The notes below the pieces were generated by a model. It was not told the DNA's origin and ran no database searches. It saw only the letters and a program-made list of their open reading frames with translations. 64,000 nt of DNA, taken from positions 1 through 64,000 of the forward strand of contig CBDDIZ010000042.1 in the NCBI GenBank assembly GCA_965229305.1. The letters are read 5' to 3'. The translations under genes were made by a program, and so were the position numbers. This document shows, piece by piece, positions 53,591-60,766 of this stretch (within the stretch, counting starts at the first letter, position 1; each line of letters starts with the position of its first letter). The stretch is from JALHNI01 sp965229305. Lineage in GTDB: Bacteria; Acidobacteriota; Terriglobia; Bryobacterales; Bryobacteraceae.

Positions 53591-54442
53591 ATGGAATCGG
53601 TCGAAGAAGTTTCCAGCGCATACGGCGATCACTTTACGGTGTTTATCGATTTGATCGGATTTGCTGAGGTGAGCAAAAATGTCCATGCGGCGGGCCATCA
53701 GCGAATATTTAAACTGCTAGTTGATGTGGCCTCCCTCAAGGGGTCATTCAGCGCTAGCCAAGAAGAGCTAGTTCCCGGCCAAGTGAATTCCTACGCTGCT
53801 ACTCCCGAAGTAAGTGCATTTTCAGACCACGTTCTGTTCAGTTTTCCGCTTAATGAACTGCAGAAGAAGTTCCAATCGTTTGGTGATCATGCCATCCCGA
53901 ATGTTGTGATGCATCAGTCTGTGAGTTTGATCAGCCGAATTGCCGCGCGCGCTCTTTCGATCGGCTTCATGATTCGAGGAGGAGCGACGATAGGTAAGCT
54001 GCATCACGGTAGAGGAATTGTATTTGGCGAAGGTCTGGTGGATGCCTACAAACTGGAGTCTGAAACCGCAAGATATCCAAGGGTCGTGCTTTCTCATACA
54101 ATAACCGAGAACGACTATTGGAGGCCGCATCTTGCCAAATTCGTTCTCCAGTCATGTGACGGGCTTTACGAGTTCGACTATTACAGACAGATGCTACTAA
54201 TGGTTCCGGACGATTTCAAAAGCGGCACTGACCTAAAGACATGGCCCCAGAGTATATCGGACACGGTGGCCGCAAATGTCAAGAAGCTTGGAATGGAAAA
54301 GCGATTGAACGAGCTGTCTAAGTGGGCGTGGTTCGCTCACGCGCTTCGGAGAAGCGTCGAGCAGTTGAACGCTGCCCAAATTAGCGACATCGGTATTTCT
54401 CCAAGCGATTTTGCCTTGCCGCAGCTGACGATAGTGCAATGA
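53591..54442 (+). CDS. Class III nucleotidyl-cyclase-like protein, possible defence-associated
   Basis: The 283-residue protein has the pattern of a class III cyclase domain: HFTVFIDLIGFAEVSKN (metal-binding Asp at about residue 20), SAFSDHVLFSF (second Asp, about 79), and FMIRGGATIGKLHHGRGI with FGEGLVDAYKLESETARYP (about 126-164), which resembles the G-x-x-x-G...A-x-R-L-E-x-x-A end of cyclases. I recognise similar FIDxxGF/FSD/RGG proteins near defence genes. No transmembrane or effector domain is present, and no effector gene is adjacent. It follows hamB by 183 bp on the same strand. Catalytic activity is inferred, not shown; a degenerate sensor is an alternative. Confidence 0.55.
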   Translation: MESVEEVSSAYGDHFTVFIDLIGFAEVSKNVHAAGHQRIFKLLVDVASLKGSFSASQEELVPGQVNSYAATPEVSAFSDHVLFSFPLNELQKKFQSFGDHAIPNVVMHQSVSLISRIAARALSIGFMIRGGATIGKLHHGRGIVFGEGLVDAYKLESETARYPRVVLSHTITENDYWRPHLAKFVLQSCDGLYEFDYYRQMLLMVPDDFKSGTDLKTWPQSISDTVAANVKKLGMEKRLNELSKWAWFAHALRRSVEQLNAAQISDIGISPSDFALPQLTIVQ

Positions 54443-54478
54443 TGACGGTGAGTGTGCGGATGAAATCAAGTTGGTCCC

Positions 54479-54508
54479 ATAGGCCATGTCCGGAGTAGGC
54501 CATGTCCG
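54479..54508 (+). repeat. Two copies of the GGCCATGTCCGG repeat
   Basis: Two direct copies of the 15-bp unit GTAGGCCATGTCCGG (the first starts AT instead of GT) lie 37 bases after the cyclase-like stop. The second copy ends in GGCACC-AGAAAAAACGCC, nearly the same junction as at 55254 and 56911. Together they form the outer edge of a REP-like region. Confidence 0.8.
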
Positions 54509-54659
54509 GCACCAGAAAAAACGCCCATGCGGGGACCGCCGACGCAAGCGAGGGCACCGACCGCCCCCACGGCCCGACCGTCGCCAAATGTCCACCGACC
54601 GCAACCCTAGCTCGCCATCACCACATCCACCCGGCCACGCCTCCAGAGCCCCAGACCCC

Positions 54660-54830
54660 AAACTCAGCCCACGGCCCGCCCGCGACCTCCAGCATCCACG
54701 CCGGCCGATTCCACACCGACCCCGACCGCACCCGTTCCCAAGCCGCTGCCACCTTCTCCGCCTCGATCGGCGCCCGCAAAAACGCCCCCCAATCCAATGA
54801 CCACCGCGTAAACTGCTCACAAACTTCATT
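54660..54830 (-). pseudogene. RAYT transposase C-terminal remnant (duplicate of 55414-55583)
   Basis: Minus-strand sequence encodes QFTRWSLDWGAFLRAPIEAE and AAAWERVRSGSVWNRPAWML, nearly identical to the end of the intact RAYT at 55414. A base is missing in GCGGGCGGG against GCGGGGCGGG, so the native stop is lost. The matching block runs from about 54528 to 54820 and corresponds to 55277-55583. Only the 3' end and flank were copied. Confidence 0.8.
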
Positions 54831-54834
54831 GGTC

Positions 54835-55018
54835 ACGTTCACCCTTGCGTTGCTCGCGATGCCTGGGCTGTCCTGCATCCAAGCCTTTCGCCTTTCGCGA
54901 CATCACCGGTCACGCAGCAATCGGCGGGGCAGCAAGCTTCAGTCTGCTCCGCTCCTGCAGTGACTGAATAAGGCCACAGACCCCGCTCTTCCGACTCGCT
55001 GTCGTCGCTCCCGTACGG
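54835..55018. other. Intergenic spacer before the repeat array
   Basis: I see no gene, RNA or family here. It separates the RAYT remnant from the 13-copy array. Confidence 0.4.
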
Positions 55019-55258
55019 CGTAGGCCATGTCCGGCGGCGTAGGCCATGTCCCGTAGGCCATGTCCGGGGCGTTGGCCATGTCCGGGGCGTTGGCCATGTC
55101 CGGGGGGCGTAGGCCATGTCCGGGGGCGTAGGCCATGTCCGGGGCGTAGGCCATGTCCGGCGTAGGCCATGTCCGGCGTAGGCCATGTCCGGGGCGTAGG
55201 CGGGCGTAGGCCATGTCCGGGGGCGTAGGCCATGTCCGGGGGCGTAGGCCATGTCCGG
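55019..55258 (+). repeat. Array of 13 direct copies of a GGCCATGTCC unit (REP-like)
   Basis: The core GGCCATGTCC occurs 13 times in one orientation, usually within GTAGGCCATGTCCGGGGC, with units about 13-20 bp apart. Two copies have GTTGG instead of GTAGG and one unit is partial (GGCGTAGGCGGGC). Read on the other strand it spells CCGGACATGGCCTAC. The array directly precedes the RAYT 3' end, and the same unit recurs at 54479 and 56902. Copies are too irregular and adjacent for CRISPR. Confidence 0.85.
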
Positions 55259-55413
55259 CACCTTGAAAGAGACGCCGATGCGGGGACCGCCGACGCAAGC
55301 GAGGGCACCGACCGCCCCCACGGCCCGCCCGTCGCCAAATGTCCACCGACCGCAACCCTAGCTCGCCATCGCCACATCCACCCGGCCACGCCTCGAGAGC
55401 TAAGACCCCAAAC

Positions 55414-56121
55414 TCAGCCCACGGCCCGCCCCGCGACCTCCTTCGCGACCAACAGCATCCACGCCGGCCGATTCCACACCGACCCCGACCGCACCCGTTC
55501 CCAAGCCGCCGCCACCTTCTCCGCCTCGATCGGTGCCCGCAAAAATGCTCCCCAATCCAATGACCACCGCGTAAACTGCTCAAAACACAACACCCCCGTC
55601 GGATCCGCGCCCTCCACATGCGCCCGCGCGCTCGACCACGCCCAACGCTCCGCCGACCCCACCAACTTCGCCCGCACCGGATTCAGCTCCACGTACCGCA
55701 AAAACGACTTAAACCCCAAGTCACTCAACAACTGCGCATCGAACCGCGGCGACCAGTTCGTCGGCCCCGCGCGCAAGTAGCGAGTCCACCCGCGTTTGCG
55801 CCGCCGCGATCCCCCCAGCGACCCAAACAACAACCACGGCGCCGCCCGATACTTCTGGTTCAGATACCGAGAAAACTGCCCCTGCATATCCCGCATCGCA
55901 TTCGAAATCGACTCCGCATCGGAAGCCTCAAAAATCCAATGCCCATGATTATGGAGCAAGCACCAACCATGCACCTTGACGCCATACCGCGCCGTCGACT
56001 TCCGCATCAGTTCAAACGACCGCCCGAAGTCCTCCGCATCCCGGCACACCCATTGCCCCTTATTGCCCCGCTGAGTAATGCCATACAACCGCCCCGCCTG
56101 AAAATTACGCAAACCACGCAT
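55414..56121 (-). CDS. REP-associated tyrosine transposase (RAYT, Y1/IS200-like)
   Basis: The product is about 235 residues. It has the RAYT pattern: MRGLRNFQAGRLYGITQRGN, HGWCLLHNHGHWIFEA with the His-x-His of the HUH nuclease, a linker with the basic RRRKRGWTRYL, then SFLRYVELNPVRAKLVGSAE with a Tyr candidate, and WSSARAHVEGADP at the end. RAYTs cut and join single strands at REP hairpins and mobilise REPs. The start is uncertain: ATG 56121 or TTG 56199, neither with a clear ribosome-binding site. The downstream flank leads directly into the GGCCATGTCC array, and the divergent gene 56316 is in the same repeated cassette. Confidence 0.88.
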   Translation of the reverse strand: MRGLRNFQAGRLYGITQRGNKGQWVCRDAEDFGRSFELMRKSTARYGVKVHGWCLLHNHGHWIFEASDAESISNAMRDMQGQFSRYLNQKYRAAPWLLFGSLGGSRRRKRGWTRYLRAGPTNWSPRFDAQLLSDLGFKSFLRYVELNPVRAKLVGSAERWAWSSARAHVEGADPTGVLCFEQFTRWSLDWGAFLRAPIEAEKVAAAWERVRSGSVWNRPAWMLLVAKEVAGRAVG

Positions 56122-56315
56122 ACCAACTAGTGGTTTCCCGCCCCCAAAAATCTCAAACTCTTTTGCGGGCACCACCCCGTCCCCGATGCGGGGCTCCAAC
56201 CCCGATCACGCCCAATTCAATCCCCGTAACTCCAACCAAACAAAACGCAACCACCCCAAACCCACCCCGAGAGCCGTAACCACCCCTGCTACTCTCATGC
56301 CAGGAGGACTCCGTC

Positions 56316-56714
56316 ATGACTGCCTACACCGACATCGACTACTACTCGATCCCCGTGCCCAACCACCACGCCGGCCGAAACTGGACCCAGCTCCCCGCCG
56401 CCCAATGGAAAGCCCTTTGCGACGCCCGCCGCCGCGCCGACGAAGAAGAACTGAAGCAAAAGCACCCCGACCACCGCATCATCCTGGTCAAAAGCCACCC
56501 GACTTTCTCCCCGCCCCAGGACCACCTCTGGCCGCTCATCAACGACGCGATCATCCGCGTCCTCGAACACCACGAGGACGTCTTTGACGAGGTCTCCCAA
56601 GCCGTCACCGACACCGTCAACGCCCACCGCGGCTGGCGCAACCCCCACCCCGCCGACCTCGACACCCCCGACCACCTCGTCGACCCCGCCTTCAAAAAGA
56701 AATACAAAAATTGA
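56316..56714 (+). CDS. 132-aa hypothetical protein, duplicated with the RAYT cassette
   Basis: The 132-residue, charged, His/Pro-rich protein has no signal or membrane segment: TDIDYYSIPVPNHHAGRNW, KHPDHRIILVKSHPTFSPP, HLWPLINDAIIRVLEHHEDV and VNAHRGWRNPHPADLDTP, ending in a lysine-rich tail. I recognise no family. GGAGG lies upstream of the ATG. A broken homologue occurs at 58467-58707, also next to a RAYT remnant and followed by the same repeat block, so the gene travels with the cassette. Confidence 0.75.
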   Translation: MTAYTDIDYYSIPVPNHHAGRNWTQLPAAQWKALCDARRRADEEELKQKHPDHRIILVKSHPTFSPPQDHLWPLINDAIIRVLEHHEDVFDEVSQAVTDTVNAHRGWRNPHPADLDTPDHLVDPAFKKKYKN

Positions 56715-56895
56715 AAACAAACCCGGCGATCTCGCTCAAAACAAACGCTCTCGCCTCTCAGGTTCCCGGGTAACCCAAGAACCTTCAAGCTGCCTCTAAC
56801 CCGGGCTGCACTGTTCCTTGAAAACCGAACTGTTCCTTGAAAACCGAATTTCAGCAAAGCCCGGGGTGCTATCCCTTCGGATAGCGCCCCTATTG
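56705..56895 (+). repeat. Cassette-end repeat block A (homologous to 58700-58888)
   Basis: It begins at the last codons of the 132-aa gene and ends in a stem-loop. It contains CTGTTCCTTGAAAACCGAA twice in tandem (56811-56829, 56830-56848). The stem-loop GGGGTGCTATCC-CTTC-GGATAGCGCCCC covers 56863-56890. A diverged copy of the whole block lies at 58700-58888. Confidence 0.85.
56863..56890 (+). repeat. CTTC-loop hairpin, 12-bp stem (copy A)
   Basis: The left arm GGGGTGCTATCC and right arm GGATAGCGCCCC pair through all 12 positions if one G-U wobble is allowed, closing a CTTC loop. No T-tract follows, so it is not a typical terminator. The second copy retains pairing with different bases. Confidence 0.75.
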
Positions 56896-56901
56896 ACGGC
56901 A

Positions 56902-56916
56902 TAGGCCATGTCCGGC
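56902..56916 (+). repeat. Single GGCCATGTCCGG repeat at the cassette end
   Basis: ATAGGCCATGTCCGG is followed by GGCACGAGAAAGAAACGCC, close to the junctions seen after 54508 and 55258. It marks the boundary of the repeated unit. Confidence 0.75.
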
Positions 56917-57095
56917 ACGAGAAAGAAACGCCGCATCATCCGAGAAGGCCTTCGTCACGGAGGCCACGGGGGAAGATCAAGGGGAAGATGATAGGGTCCC
57001 GTTGCCTGGGGACGCGCCCCTCGATGTCCGCCCAGCCCACCCACGCCAGCTTTCCTTGCCGCACCACTCCCGCCACCCATCCGGGCAGCCCGAGA
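56917..57095. other. Intergenic, no supported gene
   Basis: A minus-strand frame here (56936-57142) reads WVGWADIEGRVPRQRDP and FPLIFPRGLRDEGLLG, but it has no start signal and no family match. It may be a decayed end of a transposon-associated gene. Confidence 0.35.
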
Positions 57096-58160
57096 CTATC
57101 GCAGCCCGACTTCGCGGAGCCCGATCCGGGGCAGCGGGACACTCTTGTTTGCGCGGAGGTCGACGACCTGCGGCATGATCACAACCCGAAACGTCGCGGG
57201 ATCCACCAGCGGCTCGATCCCGACTTGGCGCAACACCAGACGCAGCGAGGCCGCCTGGGCATCCATGGCCGTCGTTGCTTCCTTCGCCAAGCCCGCCGCA
57301 CTCACCCAGCGAACTTCAGTTGAACCCCGGAAAATTCGGTCACGGTAAGGCCGCGCGATCCCCGCGAACTGTCCCAGATAGGCATTGCGGCATTCGATCG
57401 TCGGACGGACTGGAAACCGCAGGCGCGGCAAGGTCGGTGTCCCTTCCTCTCGAATCTCCACCCGTTCGAAATGCACCGTCCCGCACGGCCCTTCAGATAG
57501 CAGCGTGCCAAAGGGACGCGCATGACTCGTTAGTTCGTACACTCCAATCGGTGGGAAACCGACCGGGACGCGTCGGGTCGTCGACACCGGCAGTATTCCA
57601 TCTCCAATCCATCCTGGAATCCCACTGCGGGTGCCTCCATCGACCACGATAAAAATGTGCTCGATTTTTGCTTGCTTCAGCATCCGGAGAAAGAACGGCT
57701 TCGACCGTCGTGTCAGCAGCCGGTCACTCACTGCCTGCCATTCCGCATACGTCAGGTCCGCGTTTCCCTCCAGCCGCAACAACTCTTCCTCATTTGGCTG
57801 ACCGAGCACCAGCAGGACCATGACTTCGTCCCTCCAGCGTGGCCAGAACCGCAGGGCCAGGTCTGCCGGAACTTCCGCCCTTACTCGGATGAGCCCCTCC
57901 AATAGCGACTGCACGAGGAAGAACTCCTCCCCCTCCGCGGCTACTCCCACCAGCGAAGCCGCTCGTTCCAACTGCGCGACCAGCGGCGCCCGGCAAGCCG
58001 CCACCTGCAAAGTCCCGCACAGATAGGCGCCCCATGCCTTTTCCCGCACGCTCTCCGCGCCGAGTAACGTGAGCGCTCGCGACGGCAGGTCTCTCTCGGG
58101 CACCAGCGATTGCCCGCAAAGCACGCTGAAACTCAGCCAGACCGTCACCCAGAATCGCAC
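57096..58160 (-). CDS. Secreted hypothetical protein
   Basis: The 354-residue protein has a signal peptide (FWVTVWLSFSVLCGQS). The first half is helical with Leu-rich repeats of a HEAT-like look (LVAQLERAASLVGVAAEG; FFLVQSLLEGLIRVRAEV; FWPRWRDEVMVLLVLGQPNE). The second half is beta-rich with IFIVVDGGTRSGIPGW and a final IMPQVVDLRANKSVPLPRIG. I recognise no family; the late segment hints at a TonB-C-like strand pattern but this is weak. It lies between the two copies of the RAYT cassette. Confidence 0.65.
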   Translation of the reverse strand: MRFWVTVWLSFSVLCGQSLVPERDLPSRALTLLGAESVREKAWGAYLCGTLQVAACRAPLVAQLERAASLVGVAAEGEEFFLVQSLLEGLIRVRAEVPADLALRFWPRWRDEVMVLLVLGQPNEEELLRLEGNADLTYAEWQAVSDRLLTRRSKPFFLRMLKQAKIEHIFIVVDGGTRSGIPGWIGDGILPVSTTRRVPVGFPPIGVYELTSHARPFGTLLSEGPCGTVHFERVEIREEGTPTLPRLRFPVRPTIECRNAYLGQFAGIARPYRDRIFRGSTEVRWVSAAGLAKEATTAMDAQAASLRLVLRQVGIEPLVDPATFRVVIMPQVVDLRANKSVPLPRIGLREVGLR

Positions 58161-58224
58161 GCCTCTATCGACCCCGCTCGAACGCCGAAAGTGCCCGATC
58201 CTTGCTCAACCCGCTGGCCTTTCC

Positions 58225-58346
58225 CGCCGCGCCCGCAAGCAAGCGAGTCCACCCCCGTTTGCGCCGCCCCCGATCCTTTCAGACACCGCGAAAACTGGCC
58301 CTTCCTATCCCGCATCGCCTTCGAGATCGACTCCGCATCGGAAGCC
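58225..58346 (-). pseudogene. RAYT transposase internal remnant
   Basis: Minus-strand sequence encodes ASDAESISKAMRDRKGQFSR, matching ASDAESISNAMRDMQGQFSR of the intact RAYT, followed by a degraded GWTR segment. The N-terminus, C-terminus and most of the HUH region are gone. It stands in the same place relative to the broken 132-aa gene copy as the intact RAYT does to the intact gene. Confidence 0.75.
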
Positions 58347-58466
58347 TTCCCGCCGTTCACCACGAATTTTCTGCTCGTACCCTCTTGAAAACACTCATCC
58401 TGGCTCGCTTCGTTCACCTAGTCCGTTTCCGGCTCCCTGCTACTCTCGTCGTGGGAGAACCGATCC

Positions 58467-58707
58467 ATGCCGCCTACCTGACTTCCATTAACGACGCGCT
58501 TCCAGTCCCGGACCGCCGGCTCCTCCTCATCGAAAGCCAGTCATCAACGGCGCTATCAGCGCGGTGATCGAAAAGCATCCCTTGCTCGACGACGAGGTCT
58601 ACCAATGCGTCCGCGAGTCCGTCCGCGCGACCCACCGCGGCTGGCGCAGCCCCCACCCCGTCAGCCTCGAAACCCCTCGCCATCTCCGGAAGAAAAATAA
58701 AAATTGA
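58467..58707 (+). pseudogene. Broken copy of the 132-aa cassette protein
   Basis: The frame starts ATGCCGCCTACCTGA and so is dead at once. With a 2-base shift it reads AYLTSINDALPVPD, then RRLLLIES, and after another shift VINGAISAVIEKHPLL and ATHRGWRSPHPVSLETP, ending KKNKN and a stop. Two internal segments, including about 35 residues, are missing relative to the intact gene. Both the 5' flank (CTGCTACTCTC) and the 3' block are shared with 56316. Confidence 0.75.
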
Positions 58708-58888
58708 AAACAAACCCGGCGATCTCGCTCAAAATAAACGCTCTCGCCTCTCAGGTTCCCGGGGAACCCGAGAACCCCAAGTCGCCTCTCACCCGGACCG
58801 CCTTGTTCCACGAAAACCGAACTGTTCCTTGAAAACCGAATTTCAGCAAAAGCCCGGGGTGCTATCCCTTCGGATAGTGCCCCTATCG
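58700..58888 (+). repeat. Cassette-end repeat block B (homologous to 56705-56895)
   Basis: It is a diverged copy of the block after the intact 132-aa gene. One CTGTTCCTTGAAAACCGAA unit (58822-58840) is intact, and the preceding unit is degraded. The hairpin lies at 58856-58883. No GGCCATGTCC unit follows here. Confidence 0.8.
58856..58883 (+). repeat. CTTC-loop hairpin, 12-bp stem (copy B)
   Basis: The left arm is the same as in copy A, but the right arm is GGATAGTGCCCC. The changed base turns a G-C pair into a G-U pair, so the RNA stem is still fully paired by wobble. Confidence 0.7.
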
Positions 58889-59008
58889 AAAAGGTTCCAT
58901 CCGTTCGGCCCCTGCCCTGCTAAGTCTCTTATTTCTCGTCTGGCCATTCGCGTGCAATCCGCCCGGTCGGCGGCGTCAAGGATCCGTCAAACCGAAATGC
59001 GAGAAACT
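58889..59008. other. Upstream region of the phosphatase gene
   Basis: This 120-bp stretch lies between the repeat block and the phosphatase start. A promoter is expected, but I see no clear -10/-35 pair. Confidence 0.3.
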
Positions 59009-60178
59009 ATGTCGATGCTCTGGGCCGGTGGCGAAGACGAAACCGTAGGACTCCAGCAAAAACTCGCGCGCGTACAAGGCCTCCTCGAAGCCTCCCGCCG
59101 CGTCCATTCCACCATCCGGCTCGACGAGGTGCTCGCCCTCACCCTTGAAATCGCCGCCAAAGAGCTCGAGGCCGAAGGTGCCTTGCTCACCTCCGCCGGC
59201 GACCATCTAGGGACCCGTTCGTCCCACCTCCACGGCCGCCTCCCCGACGACTGGTCCCAATGGCCAGACCGTCCCGGTTACTCCGCCGCTCCCCTCCACG
59301 GCGAGCGCGGCGAAACCATCGCCCACCTCGTCACCTACCGCCCCCAGCCCTTGAGCTTCGAAGAAACCGACTTCCTTGAAGGCTTGGCCCACCAGGCCGC
59401 CCTCGCCATCGGCAACGCCCAGCATCACGAACGCCTGATCGAGTGGGAACGCGTCCGCGCCGACCTCGACGCCGCCCGCGCCATCCAGCGCAGCCTCCTC
59501 CCTCAATCCGTCCCCAACGTCGCTGGCTATGCGCTCAACGTCCGCTCCACCCCCTGCTACGAAGTTGGCGGCGACTACATCGACGTCGTCCCCCTGCCCG
59601 ACGGCCGCCTCATGATGGTCCTTGCCGACGTCGCCGGCAAAGGGCTCGCCTCCGCCATGATCAGCATGACCTTCCGCTCGAGCTTCCGTGCCATGTGTGG
59701 CGCCGGCCTTGCCCTCACCGAAATCGCCGAGCGCATGAACACCCTGCACTGGCAGGAAGGCGTCGAAGCCCGCCGGCGCTACGTCACTGCCGTTCTCTGC
59801 TGTCTCCACCCCGCCCTCCATCAACTTGAAATCGTCAACGCGGGCCACAATCCGGCCTTCCTCCACCGTGCCGCCGGCGAACCCCGTTTGTTCGGCGCCA
59901 GCGGTCCCCCGCTCGGTATGCTGCCCGGCCGCACCTACCAGGCCGAAACCCTCCGCGTCGAAGAGGGCGACCAGTTGCTGCTCTATACCGATGGCCTCAC
60001 CGAAGTCTTCCACGGCGACGAAGAATTCGGCGAAGAGCGCCTCTTTGCCCTCCTTCAGCCGCAGCCCCGTCCCCACCTCCTCGACGATATCTGGACCACC
60101 CTCAGTCACTTCTCCGGCCACGCCCGCCAAACCGACGACATGACCGCCCTCTATCTCTACCGCGGAGGCGCGCAATGA
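59009..60178 (+). CDS. RsbU-like PP2C/SpoIIE phosphatase with GAF domain
   Basis: The product is about 389 residues. The first 150 form a GAF-type sensor (GLLEASRRVHSTIRLDEVL; EETDFLEGLAHQAALAIGNA). A linker helix follows (DLDAARAIQRSLLPQSVP), then a SpoIIE-type PP2C phosphatase: EVGGDYIDVVPLPDGRLMM, VLADVAGKGLASAMISMTF, IVNAGHNPAF, LLLYTDGLTEVFHG and RQTDDMTALYLY, with the metal Asp residues. It dephosphorylates an anti-sigma-factor antagonist in a partner-switching pathway. The next gene, an RsbW-like kinase, overlaps by 4 bp. ATG 59009 is uncertain; ATG 58997 is in the same frame. Confidence 0.9.
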   Translation: MSMLWAGGEDETVGLQQKLARVQGLLEASRRVHSTIRLDEVLALTLEIAAKELEAEGALLTSAGDHLGTRSSHLHGRLPDDWSQWPDRPGYSAAPLHGERGETIAHLVTYRPQPLSFEETDFLEGLAHQAALAIGNAQHHERLIEWERVRADLDAARAIQRSLLPQSVPNVAGYALNVRSTPCYEVGGDYIDVVPLPDGRLMMVLADVAGKGLASAMISMTFRSSFRAMCGAGLALTEIAERMNTLHWQEGVEARRRYVTAVLCCLHPALHQLEIVNAGHNPAFLHRAAGEPRLFGASGPPLGMLPGRTYQAETLRVEEGDQLLLYTDGLTEVFHGDEEFGEERLFALLQPQPRPHLLDDIWTTLSHFSGHARQTDDMTALYLYRGGAQ

Positions 60179-60618
60179 ATCCCGAACCCCTCATCACCGA
60201 ACTCCGTCTGCCCACCCGCCTTGGCTTCGAGAAAGTCGCCATGAACACCGCCGCCAGCGTCGCCGAGCTCATGGGCTTCACCCTCGATCGGATCGAAGAC
60301 CTTAAAACCGCGGTCGCGGAAGCCTGCATCAACGCCATCGAACACGGCAACCACCTCGACGAAGAACTCGCCGTCGTCGTCACCCTCTCCATGGGTGCCG
60401 CTTCTCTCGAAGTCAAAATTCAGGACGAAGGCCCCGGAGTCGCCCCCGGTAGCCTCCACGTCCCGGACATCGATCGCAAAATCAGCGGCGAAGAGACTCC
60501 TCGCGGGATGGGCATGTTCCTCATCCAGGCCTTGGTCGACGAAGTCGAATACGGCCGCGAACCGGCCGGCAGTTACGCTCGCCTCGTGATTCATCTGCAC
60601 CCCGAAAAAGGCGATTAA
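60175..60618 (+). CDS. RsbW-like anti-sigma-factor serine kinase (HATPase_c)
   Basis: The 147-residue protein has the GHKL ATP-binding fold: N-box KTAVAEACINAIEHGN near residue 45, G1 box IQDEGPGV near 80, and RGMGMFLIQALVDEVEYG near 110. It phosphorylates the STAS-domain antagonist and otherwise holds a sigma factor. The start overlaps the phosphatase stop in ATGA, so both are made from one mRNA. No sigma factor or STAS gene is present in the window. Confidence 0.9.
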   Translation: MNPEPLITELRLPTRLGFEKVAMNTAASVAELMGFTLDRIEDLKTAVAEACINAIEHGNHLDEELAVVVTLSMGAASLEVKIQDEGPGVAPGSLHVPDIDRKISGEETPRGMGMFLIQALVDEVEYGREPAGSYARLVIHLHPEKGD

Positions 60619-60725
60619 TCACGCCTCAGTTATTCACTCATCCGTTTACAAATTAAAAACACTTCTCAATGCCCGCGAACACGTGTGCGCCGCCTCCTCT
60701 ACCACTCGTATGAAACGTTTCGCTG
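60619..60725. other. Intergenic spacer before the third receptor gene
   Basis: The stretch is AT-rich and contains no gene. No terminator hairpin is clear after the RsbW-like gene. Confidence 0.35.
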
Positions 60726-60734
60726 TGCTATAGT
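60726..60734 (+). promoter_or_regulatory. Extended -10 promoter for the third TonB receptor gene
   Basis: TGCTATAGT lies 33 bases before the ATG at 60767, as TG-C-TATAGT (extended -10). The 11-mer GTGCTATAGTT is identical to that upstream of the HxlR gene. A recognisable -35 is missing, which is acceptable for an extended -10 promoter. Confidence 0.4.
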
Positions 60735-60766
60735 TACGCCAGCTTAGGTCGAAAAGAGGGTCAAAA

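Noticed and set aside
55019..55258. CRISPR array
   Set aside because: The units are 13-20 bp with no unique spacers of uniform length, and no cas genes are present. The RAYT next door explains the repeats as REP-like.
54839..55619. Overlapping frames with GHGLR, RTWPT or PDMAYA peptide repeats
   Set aside because: These are translations of the GGCCATGTCC array, not proteins. Unit lengths vary and shift the frame.
56811..56848. Mini CRISPR made of two GTTCCTTGAAAACCGAA units
   Set aside because: The two copies are directly tandem without a spacer, and the block belongs to the RAYT cassette end.
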